Shown here piece after piece: positions 7,813 through 16,743 of a stretch of DNA of 40,513 bases. The stretch covers positions 1-40,513 of the forward strand of contig CANJSF010000032.1 of NCBI GenBank assembly GCA_947476925.1, written 5' to 3'. Made by a program: the position numbers and the translations under genes. This DNA comes from Rhodospirillaceae bacterium. GTDB lineage: Bacteria; Pseudomonadota; Alphaproteobacteria; Rhodospirillales; Rhodospirillaceae. Positions within the stretch are counted from its first letter, which is position 1. Each line of letters starts with the position of its first letter. Under the pieces are notes generated by a model. It saw only the letters and a list, made by a program, of their open reading frames with translations, made no database searches and was not told the origin of the DNA.

Positions 7813-9050
7813 CCCGCTGCGTTACTTGAATGGTCGTTAAATTGCGGCGGCTTGCCCAAGGTCGCAATTGCAAGAACACCGAGCGCCAACGTGGGGATGG
7901 CGACATCAAGCGCCACATCATAGCTGCCATAAAGATCATACATCCGCCCGAGAAACAGGGGCCCTATGCCGACGCCCGCATAGAAGAAGACAAAAATCCA
8001 GCCATAGATTTTTCCATATGACTTCAAGCCAAAATAGCGCGCTGCCAAGTAGGGAACCAGGTCAACCTCTGACCCTGCTGCAATCCCCACCGTCATAGCA
8101 GCCAGAATCACCAGCCACGTTGACCCGGGATCGCCACTCAGTAACAGGCAGCCAATAATTGGCGCTGAAAGAAAGGTTGCCGCAACAAAGGGCGGGTGAA
8201 AGCGATCAACGAGATAGCCTGTCGTGACGCGCCCCAGAATGACGGACACACCAAGTGCACTTGCCATTTTGACAGCCAGGTCTCGGGTCATTCCTGCGTC
8301 GGTGAGCAGCGGCACCAGATGGACGACGAGCGCAGAGACCACCCCGCCGATGAGCATAAAGGCAAAGCCAAACTGCCAGAACCGGCGTGAGCGAAAGGCC
8401 TCGGGGACAGTAAATCCGGAATTGAGTGCGACTGCGCGCGTGGCCTTTGTTTGGTTCGCTTGACGTCCGTTCTCGAAGAAGAAGAAATAGACTGGGATAA
8501 GTGCCAGTAGCGCCGCTATAGCCATTCCGATAAATGCTGCCCTCCAATCATATGCCTTGATCAGGGCGCTCAATGCGGCTGGCGCAATCACCCCAGCTAA
8601 GCCCGACCCTGTCAGTGTCAACCCAAGCGCAAGGCCGCGTTTCTTCTCAAACCACGTCGCCACACCACGGGTCCAAACCAACGGTGTTGTCGCACATCCG
8701 GCAAAAGCCAACGCCATGAGCGCAGCATAGAAGGCCAGAATATTGCCGTTTAACTGTGTCATCGCCAGCATTGCCATCGACAAGCCCAAAAGCGATAGCA
8801 TCGCAATGCGCCGTACTCCAAACTTGTCGGCGACATAGCCGATAAAAGGTGCCGTTAAAACGAAGCCCAAGGTGATAAACGTTTTGGCCGCAGAAACTTC
8901 GGTACGGCTCCATCCAAACGCATCCGAAAGCGGATTGATTAAGACACCCAGGCTATAAGTCGTCATGCCGGTGATGCCGCAGCCCGCGCCGATGGCAGCC
9001 GCCATCACAACTCGCCAATGATCCCGAAGCTCATGGGTTGGTTGGGTCAT
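7809..9050 (-). CDS. MFS transporter, 12 TM, carboxylate-type (OFA/MCT-like)
   Basis: This 413-residue integral membrane protein has 12 predicted hydrophobic segments, the start WRVVMAAAIGAGCGITGMT, GYVADKFGVRRI between TM2 and TM3 (the MFS A-motif), and YFGLKSYGKIYG in the C-terminal half. These fit the oxalate/formate and monocarboxylate branch, so the cargo is probably a small organic acid, but this is not proven. It is transcribed convergently with cheZ and heads away from it. The secreted bicupin gene begins a same-strand series 48 bp upstream, so it may be the last gene of that series. Confidence 0.85.
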   Translation of the reverse strand: MTQPTHELRDHWRVVMAAAIGAGCGITGMTTYSLGVLINPLSDAFGWSRTEVSAAKTFITLGFVLTAPFIGYVADKFGVRRIAMLSLLGLSMAMLAMTQLNGNILAFYAALMALAFAGCATTPLVWTRGVATWFEKKRGLALGLTLTGSGLAGVIAPAALSALIKAYDWRAAFIGMAIAALLALIPVYFFFFENGRQANQTKATRAVALNSGFTVPEAFRSRRFWQFGFAFMLIGGVVSALVVHLVPLLTDAGMTRDLAVKMASALGVSVILGRVTTGYLVDRFHPPFVAATFLSAPIIGCLLLSGDPGSTWLVILAAMTVGIAAGSEVDLVPYLAARYFGLKSYGKIYGWIFVFFYAGVGIGPLFLGRMYDLYGSYDVALDVAIPTLALGVLAIATLGKPPQFNDHSSNAAG

Positions 9051-9098
9051 TGAGTTACAAACCTATGGTGAAGAATTGAAGCTGTCGGCCGATTAAAT

Positions 9099-10019
9099 TC
9101 ACGGCCGTTTCTGCGCTAACGGCAAAATGGGAAGGCTGCTGGTGGCAACAAAGGACGAGTCTTCGATGCGATACCAGTAATGATTTTCGCCCGCGATTTC
9201 GCGGATGGCATCACCCGGGCCTGCCTCGATCACCTTATCGCCCTGGAAAAAGCGCAACTTGCCCGACGTCACATAAATCAATGCGTCCATGGAGCCTGTT
9301 GTTGGGCTCGTGGGGCCGCCTTGCTTGCTGTAGGCGATGCGCACCGAATTGCCTGGAAAGTCGTAGCGCTTCACTGTGAGCCGAACGGCATTGGCGGGCG
9401 CTTTGGCTAGATCAGCAGATGTGTTGGCTCGCATGCGTTTGCCCTCGATGTCCCACTCGGCCGAGTCAGAACTCTTGGCTTGCGCGGCTCGCACCACGGT
9501 TGCCTTGGCGGCTTCATTATTCAGCGTGCCGGTGGTCGTCCAGGCAATGATGGTGGCATCCTCTGTGCCGCGCAGCACGCCGTTGGGGTAACTGACGACA
9601 TCACCCTCGGCGATCGGCGTTACCTCGCCCGCAACACCAACGCTGCCCGCGCCCTTCAGCACAAAAATTGCCGTCTCCGACGTAATGGCATGAACCATAC
9701 CGCCCGTGGCTTTTTTGAAGTCAAGAACACGAATGGTGCCCGTCGGGAACGTGTACGTCTTCTGTTCGTACCGTGAGGCTTGAGCCGGGGCTTTATCGAC
9801 CGCCTCTTTGCCCCAAACAATTTGGACAGTTTTACCTTGGCGATTGTCAGCATCCCATTCGGCCAACACCATCGGGGTTAACGACGCGCCGGGGATGAAA
9901 AAATCGGGACTTGGTGCAATGGGCGAAAAGTTGCGCATTGCGTGCGGCGGCAGCGTTTGGGCGTTGATCGATACCGACAGCAACAGCGCGGGCAAGATCA
10001 AGTAACGTGCATATGTCAT
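9099..10019 (-). CDS. Exported two-domain cupin protein
   Basis: The protein has 306 residues with a signal peptide (MTYARYLILPALLLSVSINA, cleaved near residue 20). Two cupin barrels follow. The first includes GGMVHAITSETAIFVLKGAG and IAEGDVVSYPNG. The second includes GSMDALIYVTSGKLRFFQGD, AGPGDAIREI and GENHYWYRIED. The His/Glu set of metal-binding cupins is only partly present, so it may be a ligand-binding rather than a catalytic protein. It lies in a minus-strand row with two further cupins and a CHRD protein, which suggests a shared periplasmic or extracellular task. The substrate is unknown. Confidence 0.75.
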   Translation of the reverse strand: MTYARYLILPALLLSVSINAQTLPPHAMRNFSPIAPSPDFFIPGASLTPMVLAEWDADNRQGKTVQIVWGKEAVDKAPAQASRYEQKTYTFPTGTIRVLDFKKATGGMVHAITSETAIFVLKGAGSVGVAGEVTPIAEGDVVSYPNGVLRGTEDATIIAWTTTGTLNNEAAKATVVRAAQAKSSDSAEWDIEGKRMRANTSADLAKAPANAVRLTVKRYDFPGNSVRIAYSKQGGPTSPTTGSMDALIYVTSGKLRFFQGDKVIEAGPGDAIREIAGENHYWYRIEDSSFVATSSLPILPLAQKRP

Positions 10020-10041
10020 GTTGGAATACCCGCGTGCGTTA

Positions 10042-10461
10042 TTATTTAAACGTATAGCCCGGCGTTACTTTATTGGTCAGGTTCAAGCTCAGGGTTGTTG
10101 TCGGCACGCTGCTGCGCATGGTGGAATGATGCAGGCAATCGCCATGAACAAAGTTGCCTTCGCCGGGTGCTCGGCGGCGCATTTCGCCCACTTGAATTGT
10201 CGTTTCCAAATGGCCCGACATCACCCACACAATGCCCATTTGGTTGGTCTTATGCATCTCGTTCATGTTGTAGGGCTTGGGGCTGTTTTGGCTAAAGCCT
10301 AAGCCCCAACTCATTCCTTCCTGATTGGCGCTCATGGCGCTTAAGGGGCCCGTCGGCAAGAGCGGAATCTCATAATAGGTCCACGTCGAGCGGCCATTGG
10401 CATCGAGCTTGTAGCCTGGGATGCGATAGGTCTTCGATAGCGTCGGCACCGGAGTTGCCAT
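10042..10461 (-). CDS. Single-domain cupin protein
   Basis: This is a 139-residue cytoplasmic cupin with no signal peptide. The core reads GIVWVMSGHLETTIQVGEM, then APGEGNFVHGDCLHHST, the paired cupin motifs with His residues that could bind a metal. The ATG at 10461 is preferred over the TTG at 10467, because GGGGAG then sits 7 nt upstream. It lies 22 nt upstream of the exported bicupin gene. Function is unknown; small cupins of this kind act as isomerases, dioxygenases or sensors. Confidence 0.7.
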   Translation of the reverse strand: MATPVPTLSKTYRIPGYKLDANGRSTWTYYEIPLLPTGPLSAMSANQEGMSWGLGFSQNSPKPYNMNEMHKTNQMGIVWVMSGHLETTIQVGEMRRRAPGEGNFVHGDCLHHSTMRSSVPTTTLSLNLTNKVTPGYTFK

Positions 10462-10484
10462 GATCAATCTCCCCTAAACAGTTT

Positions 10485-10991
10485 TCAACATTTTGGCCGC
10501 GCCTTTTTGATGGGGCTGCGCAACTCGCCCAAAGGGTATTTTGTTGTGTGCAAATTCACGTACATGCGGTCTTGCACCAAGTACGCCAGGAGACCGTCAT
10601 TCAGCACGCTACTGCCGACGACACCGCTTTTGACGCCGCCCGGCGCCAAATCAATCAAGATACCGGCCTCGCCGCCTGGCGTTTGCGGGCCGTGGATGTG
10701 GACGCCGGTCGGTGGCGAGGTGAGGTTCTTGAATGTTAGTGTCCAGCTGAGTTTCAAGGTTGCGCGATCAAGTTGAAAATCAACGCGCCCACTGCCGGGG
10801 CTTTCGGTCACTGCACTTTCTTCGTCAGCAGACAGGTCAGCAAAGAACACGACCGTAGGACCCGACGTATCATCAGGATTGGGCGAGAAGAAACCGCACG
10901 CATTGCCCACGCCGTTGATTTGCGCTGTTGTCGGCACAGAAAGCGCCACCATCGCCAGCGTCAGAGCGGTCAGAGTACGCATCATTTGCAT
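10485..10991 (-). CDS. Exported CHRD-domain protein
   Basis: The protein has 168 residues with a cleavable signal peptide (MQMMRTLTALTLAMVALS, then VPTTAQ). The mature part is a CHRD domain: SGRVDFQLDRATLKLSWTLT, TGVHIHGPQTPGGEAGILID and MYVNLHTTKYPLGELR, matching the GVHIHG and YVN-HT--P-GE-R landmarks of the family. Bacterial CHRD domains are extracellular and of uncertain function. The ATG at 10991 is chosen over the upstream GTG at 11015 because GAAGGG sits about 7 nt before it and the signal peptide then starts cleanly. It lies between two cupin genes. Confidence 0.85.
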   Translation of the reverse strand: MQMMRTLTALTLAMVALSVPTTAQINGVGNACGFFSPNPDDTSGPTVVFFADLSADEESAVTESPGSGRVDFQLDRATLKLSWTLTFKNLTSPPTGVHIHGPQTPGGEAGILIDLAPGGVKSGVVGSSVLNDGLLAYLVQDRMYVNLHTTKYPLGELRSPIKKARPKC

Positions 10992-11022
10992 CACAAGCCC
11001 TTCACTGGCCGACACGTCCTGA

Positions 11023-11412
11023 TTACTTAAAGCCGCCGGGCATGTTGATGAGCAAATAGTTGCAGGCTTCTTGTCCCAAAAACCTCGTCATGTGGCCTTG
11101 TCCGCCGATGTCTTGCGCGAGCATCAAATCTCCGCGCGCCAACTGGCGTTCTTCGCCATTGCTGGCGATGATGTTCATTTGCCCAGAGAAAACCGCAATC
11201 AAGGTCGACGCACCAACCGGTTTAAAGTCGACGAAATGCCCCGGCAGGGCGTGGCCAATGTTCCAATGGGTCACATCTTGTTGCGCGGCCTGGATACGCT
11301 GGAAATAGACACCATCCTGAGCGCTTGCGCCGCCAGGGCCTGTCATCTTCAATTCGACTTCATCTAGAACAGAATGGCCCGTGGCATCGGTATAAAGATG
11401 TGGCAACAGCAT
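11023..11412 (-). CDS. Single-domain cupin protein
   Basis: This is a 129-residue cupin without a signal peptide. Visible parts are HWNIGHALPGHFVDFKPVG, TLIAVFSGQMNIIASNGEER and LARGDLMLAQDIGGQGH, i.e. both cupin motifs with several His residues in position to bind a metal. AGGAG lies 7 nt before the ATG, which supports this start. It is the first gene of the cupin/CHRD row and begins 36 nt after the end of the COG4315-type gene, so the rows are probably co-transcribed. Confidence 0.72.
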   Translation of the reverse strand: MLLPHLYTDATGHSVLDEVELKMTGPGGASAQDGVYFQRIQAAQQDVTHWNIGHALPGHFVDFKPVGASTLIAVFSGQMNIIASNGEERQLARGDLMLAQDIGGQGHMTRFLGQEACNYLLINMPGGFK

Positions 11413-11448
11413 GATGAACTCCTGCGGTGAGAATAAATCGTTGGCCGA

Positions 11449-12528
11449 TTAGTTTTGTGTTCCGGGCATGCTCTGACCAGATTTCATAATTGTTCTCCAA
11501 ACCCGGTCAGTCGCACGCATTCCATTCAGCGCGCCGGGTTCGGTATCCCGATTGTTGATGTACAGCGGCATGCCCTTGTAGGCCCACTGGCGGGCCCCAT
11601 CCTCGCTCGTGACAATCGACCATTGACCCAGCGGTTTGTCATCGGCGGCCGCAGCAACGGGGGTCCACAGATGCGGTGTTTCCATATCGCGGCCTGACGC
11701 GGCGATGCCGACGCGGACCTTAGATAGGTCGTGCGCGTAGAGTGTGTGGCCTTGCGCATCGGCCATCAACTCCCCGCCGTCTGACTTTTGATACGTGACC
11801 CAAGACGGAAGGGGTGGGGGCGGCTCCAACACGACGCCATGCCAGCCTTTGATCGCACTGCCCGCCATGTCGCCGGGGCTAAAGTCACCGGCATAGCGAT
11901 ATAAGGGCTTGCCCTTGAAAGCCCATTGGCGAGTACCGTCTTTGCGTTGAATGATGGTCCAATCGGCAATGGCTGGCTCAACCAACCATGATGCTTCCAC
12001 GGGCCGCCAGGTTTTTGCACAGGCGTCGATACACGCTGAAGCCTCGCCCTTGTCGGCATCAGAGGTGTAGAGGCTCATTTTTTTCTGATCGACCAGCAAA
12101 TACCCCATCGGTGTTTTGAAGGTGGTAAACGATGGCGGTGTAGCTAAGGGCTTAATGGCGATGTACCACTTTTGCAGTAACTCATCGCCATTCATATCTC
12201 CGGGTGTAACGTCTCGTGTGTGGGCGTAGAGGGGCTTACCGCGAAAGGCCCATTGTTTGTCGCCGTTCTTACGCGTCACGATGCTCCAGTCACCGTCGGG
12301 TTTAACGTCAGCCGACGTCAACAACGGAGGCCACTTGGCGATACAAGCATCCTCGCAAAGCGGGTTGGCGAATTTCTGGTCATCGGCAAACGTATAAAGC
12401 GTCATGCCCTTCGCATTGGCTAGAATCCAGCCATATCCTTGGGCACGCAAAGTAACCTCGGGTGGCGGCGTATCCGCCGAAGCCACGCCAGACAGGGCAA
12501 ACATCAACGCGATAGCGACAATTCGCAT
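11449..12528 (-). CDS. Exported protein with three COG4315-type (secreted lipoprotein_15) repeats
   Basis: The protein has 359 residues with a signal peptide (MRIVAIALMFALSGVASA). Three copies of the same unit follow, each of about 105 residues: YGWILANAKGMTLYTFADD, then GYLLVDQKKMSLYTSDADK, then GELMADAQGHTLYAHDLSK. Each ends with a W-I--R-DG--QWA-KG-PLY block. Repeats 1 and 2 keep the paired Cys before the W-P/R-P-- motif (CEDACIAKWPPL and CIDACAKTWRPV). Repeat 3 has lost both Cys. Such proteins usually carry one or two units and have no proven role; they are often found beside exported redox proteins. The start overlaps the DUF1552 stop by one base (TAATG on the minus strand). Confidence 0.85.
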   Translation of the reverse strand: MRIVAIALMFALSGVASADTPPPEVTLRAQGYGWILANAKGMTLYTFADDQKFANPLCEDACIAKWPPLLTSADVKPDGDWSIVTRKNGDKQWAFRGKPLYAHTRDVTPGDMNGDELLQKWYIAIKPLATPPSFTTFKTPMGYLLVDQKKMSLYTSDADKGEASACIDACAKTWRPVEASWLVEPAIADWTIIQRKDGTRQWAFKGKPLYRYAGDFSPGDMAGSAIKGWHGVVLEPPPPLPSWVTYQKSDGGELMADAQGHTLYAHDLSKVRVGIAASGRDMETPHLWTPVAAAADDKPLGQWSIVTSEDGARQWAYKGMPLYINNRDTEPGALNGMRATDRVWRTIMKSGQSMPGTQN

Positions 12529-13901
12529 TAAGCCATTACCTCAGAAATCGCCTTGGACGTTTGCAGCGATTTCACGCCCCAATTGCGCAGTGGAACGCCC
12601 ATGATCTTCATCGCCGTAAAGCCAACGCGCGTGATCGGATCACCGCCGCCGATGACATGAAGGCCTGTTTTCATACGCCCGCCCGCCTTACCCGCGAAAT
12701 AAATGGGGATGCCATCGATGGTGTGAAGTTTGGCGTAGTTGGTTTCGCTTGACGCAAAAATCAAACAGTTATCGAGCAGCGTTCCTGCGCCCTCGCGGAT
12801 ACTGGCGAAGGCTTCCAGATAAACCGCTAATGCTTCGCTGCAGCGCTGATTGAACCAGAACGCCAATGGCTGGTAGCCCAGGCTGGAATCGATCAACTCC
12901 GAATGCGTCAGCAAGTGGTGCGTATAGCTCTCGCCCTTTTTGCGAACATTGGCAAAATTATCGGTAAAGACCATGTTGAAGACTTTGGTCTGGTTGCAGG
13001 CCACAGCCATCGCCAGCAGTTTGGCCATCACAGCGTGCGTCTCAATCACATTGGGCATCTCGCGCGCTTGGGCGAGCCGGTCAGGCGGCGTCTCGGCCGG
13101 TTTTGGCGGAACGCGACAGGCTTCATTCGGCTCGGGTTTTTGTAATTGCAGCGCCATTTGGCCTTCGAGCTGACGAATCGATGTAAAGTACTCATCAAGC
13201 CGCTCTTTGTCCGATGCGCCCAGTGTTTTGACAAAGGCTCGGCTGTCGTCGGCAAAGGCCGACAGCACGCTCTTTTCCAACATGATCGTCGGGTCGGGTT
13301 TGAAGTTAGCCGCATTGGGGTCGACAAAATCGGGCCCAAACAGGCGCGTATATAAGGCGACGGGCGAGATTTCAGCCTGGGCGCGGCTTTCAGTGTTTCG
13401 CGCGCTGTAGTTTTCGCGCGCAATGCCGGCGCTGGATGCGTCGATAGTTTTAAAGCGAGTGCCGCCACCGATCTCGTCGGCGATCAGCAAATCCAGAGTG
13501 GTGTTGCTGATCTCGCCTTCTTTTTGCGGCACTGTGCCTGTGCGGCTGCCGACCCAGCCGGTGAAGTGCGTATAGTTTGACCGACCGTCCAGCGGCATAC
13601 CAAAGCCACCGAAAAAATTAAGCTGATTTGCAAAGGGCTTCAGGGCTTGGGTCTCAGCCAAGAATTCGATGCCGGGTGCTGTTTGCGGTTTTTCGGCGAT
13701 GGCGTGGCCCGGCGTGTGGCCCATGCCCCAATACCAGGTGCCAAAGCGCACCGGCAGGCTCGCGCCCGTAGCGGCAAGTGCAGTGCCGTGGTCGTTGAGC
13801 ATGCAGTCGAGAAACGGCAAAGCAACGCCGACGGCGCTGCCACCCAGCAAACCGCGCAGTACCCGCCGTCGCTGAATGTTCTTCTTGATGAGAAGGCTCA
13901 T
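12528..13901 (-). CDS. Tat-exported DUF1552 protein
   Basis: The protein has 457 residues. The N-terminus carries a twin-arginine signal (RRRVLRGLLGG followed by a hydrophobic stretch), so it should be folded before export to the periplasm. The body matches the DUF1552 family: VRFGTWYWGMGHTPG, FFGGFGMPLDGRSNYTHFTG, LDLLIADEIGG, ERLDEYFTSIRQLEGQM, YTHHLLTHSE and LIFASSETNYAKLHTIDGIPIYFAGKAGG. In planctomycetes and some proteobacteria DUF1552 genes pair with DUF1592/1588/1585 genes, as here (4-nt overlap with the next gene upstream). No enzymatic role is established; the several His and Asp/Glu residues and the distant sulfatase-like look suggest a metal site (inference). Confidence 0.88.
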   Translation of the reverse strand: MSLLIKKNIQRRRVLRGLLGGSAVGVALPFLDCMLNDHGTALAATGASLPVRFGTWYWGMGHTPGHAIAEKPQTAPGIEFLAETQALKPFANQLNFFGGFGMPLDGRSNYTHFTGWVGSRTGTVPQKEGEISNTTLDLLIADEIGGGTRFKTIDASSAGIARENYSARNTESRAQAEISPVALYTRLFGPDFVDPNAANFKPDPTIMLEKSVLSAFADDSRAFVKTLGASDKERLDEYFTSIRQLEGQMALQLQKPEPNEACRVPPKPAETPPDRLAQAREMPNVIETHAVMAKLLAMAVACNQTKVFNMVFTDNFANVRKKGESYTHHLLTHSELIDSSLGYQPLAFWFNQRCSEALAVYLEAFASIREGAGTLLDNCLIFASSETNYAKLHTIDGIPIYFAGKAGGRMKTGLHVIGGGDPITRVGFTAMKIMGVPLRNWGVKSLQTSKAISEVMA

Positions 13902-15586
13902 GGCGCTTTCTCCTGGGGTTGGCTGGCCAAGGCTGCCGCCTGAACTGGCTTGGTCTCGGGTTCTGGGGGCGAGACGGCGTAGAACGCCTCGCTGGTGGCC
14001 AGGCGCCGCACCAGATCAGGTAAACGGTAGCCATCGTTCGTAAACGATTGCTTGAGGTACGCAACAAATGCGGATTGCCCTGACGTAGGCGTTCGGCCCA
14101 AGCCATAGGCGGTCAGGCGATCAACCAAGCACGACGGCGTTGCGGGGTTATCATGCATGGCTTTGCCCAGGCCGGCAGCATCGGCAAAAGCAATACCATC
14201 CAGGTCGCCACTGGGATCGATGCTCGCACCGTTTTCCGTCGTGCGCAGCTGCCCGACGCCATCGAGGTTTTCTAACCCTAGTCCAATGGGATCAGTCAGC
14301 TTGTGACACCCGGCACACGCCGGCGCAGTACGGTGTGCCGTCAGGCGTTCGCGCGCGGTTTTGTTGTTGGTGCCCGACTCCTCAAAAAGTGAGAAATCGA
14401 CATTGCCCGGCGGGTCTGGAACTTTTTGACACAGCAGTGATTCGCGAATGGCGCGTCCGCGCAAAGTGGGCGAACTGCGGCCGGGGTGAGAGGCAAGTGC
14501 TGAAAAGCCGACTTGGGTCAGCAGCCCAGCGCGCGGATCATCGGCGGAAAATTCGTATGGTACCCAGGCGTTGCCCGAGGGGCGCGCGGTTGGTATGCGA
14601 TAGATGCGCGCCAATGGTCCGGTGATGAACGTTTTGCGCGTGGTGAACAACTCGCGATAATCCTGTTTGCGCTCAATCAGGTGATCAAGTGCTGTGCGCA
14701 AAACTTGCTCGCGCGCATCTTCCACCACCTTCACTGTGAAGGCTGGGTAGATCACGCTGTCTTTTTCCAACGTTTCGAATTGATCAAACCGCAGGAAGTC
14801 ATCGAAGAAGGCGCGCATGCCAACATCCAGGCGCGGCGAGGCCATCATTAGGTCAACCTGCGCCTGTAATCCTGCCTTTGTGTCGAGCTGGCCCTTCTCA
14901 GCAGCGTCTAACAGCGCGGCATGCGGCATGGTGTTCCACAAGAAGAAACTCAACCGCGCCGCCTTGGAATAAGCGGTCAGCTGAACTTGGCCTTTATGCT
15001 TCGGGTCGGGTTCGGTTGTGTCGACAACAAACAGGAATTGCGGTGTGGTCATTATGCCGGCCAAAGCAACCGATAGGCCGCGATAAAAGTCGCCGGTCGT
15101 TTGTGCGGCTGCTGTCGCCGCGCTGACGGCGGTATCTAGCTCGCCCGGCAAGAGTGGGCGGCGATAGAGAAGCCGACCCACGCGCGTGAAAAATTGTTTG
15201 GCGCAAGCTTCATCTGGAGCCGCGGTGTTGGCAGGTTCACAGCCGATAAGGTGGGCGCGGTTATCTTCACTCACGACTTGCTGCGCAATGGATTTCGCCA
15301 GCCCATAAAATTTCTCAAAGCCCGATGGCGTGATGTGCGCGCTTCGCGCTCCCACGGCCAACAGCCCATCGGTGCGCAGCAGGGGGTCGGCTTGCCCCGC
15401 CACGGTAATTTGCGAGCCGAAAACATCGGCGACGATATTGCGGTACTGTTCGTTGGTCAGCCGTCGCATTGCAGGTGGCGCGCCGGCTGCTTGCGGCTCC
15501 GCCTCGCCACAGGCCGACAACAGCACGCTCAGTGTGACCAATGTGGCAGCAATTTTAGCCAGCTGCATTTTTTGTAAAATCATCAA
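13898..15586 (-). CDS. DUF1587/1595/1592/1588/1585 lipoprotein with one CxxCH
   Basis: The protein has 562 residues. The N-terminal signal ends in a lipobox (LLSAC, Cys26), so it is probably membrane-anchored on the periplasmic or outer surface. Domains in order: DUF1587 (RRLTNEQYRNIVADVFG, about 41-57), DUF1595 (VGRLLYRRPLLPGEL, about 136-150), DUF1592 (LTAYSKAARLSFFLWNTMP, about 203-325), DUF1588 (AGLLTQVGFSALASHPGRSS to CAGCHKLTDPIGLGLENLDG, about 353-445) and DUF1585 (CLVDRLTAYGLGR, about 486-498). The CAGCH at 424-428 is a candidate c-type haem site. The family is abundant in planctomycetes; its function is unknown. It overlaps both neighbours by 4 nt, so the three genes form a tight translational unit. 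Confidence 0.9.
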   Translation of the reverse strand: MMILQKMQLAKIAATLVTLSVLLSACGEAEPQAAGAPPAMRRLTNEQYRNIVADVFGSQITVAGQADPLLRTDGLLAVGARSAHITPSGFEKFYGLAKSIAQQVVSEDNRAHLIGCEPANTAAPDEACAKQFFTRVGRLLYRRPLLPGELDTAVSAATAAAQTTGDFYRGLSVALAGIMTTPQFLFVVDTTEPDPKHKGQVQLTAYSKAARLSFFLWNTMPHAALLDAAEKGQLDTKAGLQAQVDLMMASPRLDVGMRAFFDDFLRFDQFETLEKDSVIYPAFTVKVVEDAREQVLRTALDHLIERKQDYRELFTTRKTFITGPLARIYRIPTARPSGNAWVPYEFSADDPRAGLLTQVGFSALASHPGRSSPTLRGRAIRESLLCQKVPDPPGNVDFSLFEESGTNNKTARERLTAHRTAPACAGCHKLTDPIGLGLENLDGVGQLRTTENGASIDPSGDLDGIAFADAAGLGKAMHDNPATPSCLVDRLTAYGLGRTPTSGQSAFVAYLKQSFTNDGYRLPDLVRRLATSEAFYAVSPPEPETKPVQAAALASQPQEKAP

Positions 15587-16743
15587 GGTTTGGCCGCCGC
15601 CGTTTTTGCAGTCTTAGGCTCGCTCCCCTCGGGGTGAATAATAAATGCCGAGTACGCGCCAATATTAAACGCCGAGGACAGGTGCGTGCATTCGCCGGTT
15701 TTTGGATCGGGGTAGCCATCGGCCAGTTGGTGCCCGGCCACGTACATGGCGGGGCAGTTGTCACCCGTCGACGTGTGGCCGACCATGCCGCCCACGTAAT
15801 ACAAAAACTCATCAAGGTTGTAATAGCCACTCACCGAGCCTTTGGCGGTGGAGCCATCGGCGGCAATCTCTAACGTTAAATCCATGTCGCGAATGGTGGG
15901 GTGCAAGAAATTATAGTTTCCATAAAACGGCAGGCGCACATCTCCACGCGCTGTCGTCAGAACGCCATTCTTGATTGCACCTTTGAGTGAATCGCCATAG
16001 CGCGGCTGATCTTTCGCAACGTCGACGTTGTAGCTGGAGTAAGGCAGCGGCCGCCCACTGCCATCGAGTGCAAATTGATCAACTGAGCGATAAAAGCTCA
16101 CCGTCACATCAGGCGAGTTGCGCGGATCGGTCACGCCGGTGATTTCGATCAACGTCATGCCCAGCCCACTGGTGCCGCGCCCTTCGTGGGCATTAAGCTC
16201 GGGCAATCCGCCACGCCGCCAGCCATACACGCAACCAATCAACCGATACATTTGGTTATCAATACCGGGTGTGCCGTCAGGGTGCGTGAAGTTGTCGTGC
16301 TTGCATGTCTTTGCACTCGCCTGGCCGTCGGTGTTGCCGTCGAGATTGGCGCCGAAGGAATACTTGCCCTCGACCACGCGCATCGGCGGATCTTGGACCA
16401 CGGTCGGATTCAGGCAAACATTTTCGCCATTGGGCCCCCGGCGCATGGCCGTGGGCATGCGGTTGAGGTTTTGAATCAAACCGTTGTCAGTCAGTCGCGC
16501 GCGGTCGGCTTTCGATAATCCGCGCCACCAGGTTTCATCGTTGCTTGTCGCTAAACCTTCGGGGCATTCGTCGATAAACTTGCTGTTGTAAATGGCCGTA
16601 AACCAGTCACGCACCACAAAGCCCAGCGTTGTGGTTTTCGCTGCGGCTGCTGCAGCGGGTTGGCACAATCCCAGAACGGCCATCGGCAGCACCAAACCAA
16701 CAGCGCGCATCGTGCGAACGGCAGACAGGCCAAAACAGATCAC
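15583..16743 (-). CDS. Unrecognised exported protein leading the DUF1592/DUF1552 operon
   Basis: The protein has 386 residues with an N-terminal hydrophobic signal (MRAVGLVLPMAVLGLCQPAA and a run of Ala), so it is exported. An internal ATG at 16710 may be the true start; the frame opens at 16743. I do not recognise the family. Visible features are several Cys (DECPEG, ENVCLNP, KTCKHD, IGCVYGW, DNCPAMY, GECTHLS), a calcium-loop-like DGNTDGQAS, and YYVGGMVGHTSTGDNCPAMYV. The even number of Cys suggests disulfides. It heads the operon and overlaps the DUF1592 gene by 4 nt, so it is probably a functional partner of that system. Confidence 0.75.
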   Translation of the reverse strand: MICFGLSAVRTMRAVGLVLPMAVLGLCQPAAAAAAKTTTLGFVVRDWFTAIYNSKFIDECPEGLATSNDETWWRGLSKADRARLTDNGLIQNLNRMPTAMRRGPNGENVCLNPTVVQDPPMRVVEGKYSFGANLDGNTDGQASAKTCKHDNFTHPDGTPGIDNQMYRLIGCVYGWRRGGLPELNAHEGRGTSGLGMTLIEITGVTDPRNSPDVTVSFYRSVDQFALDGSGRPLPYSSYNVDVAKDQPRYGDSLKGAIKNGVLTTARGDVRLPFYGNYNFLHPTIRDMDLTLEIAADGSTAKGSVSGYYNLDEFLYYVGGMVGHTSTGDNCPAMYVAGHQLADGYPDPKTGECTHLSSAFNIGAYSAFIIHPEGSEPKTAKTAAAKP

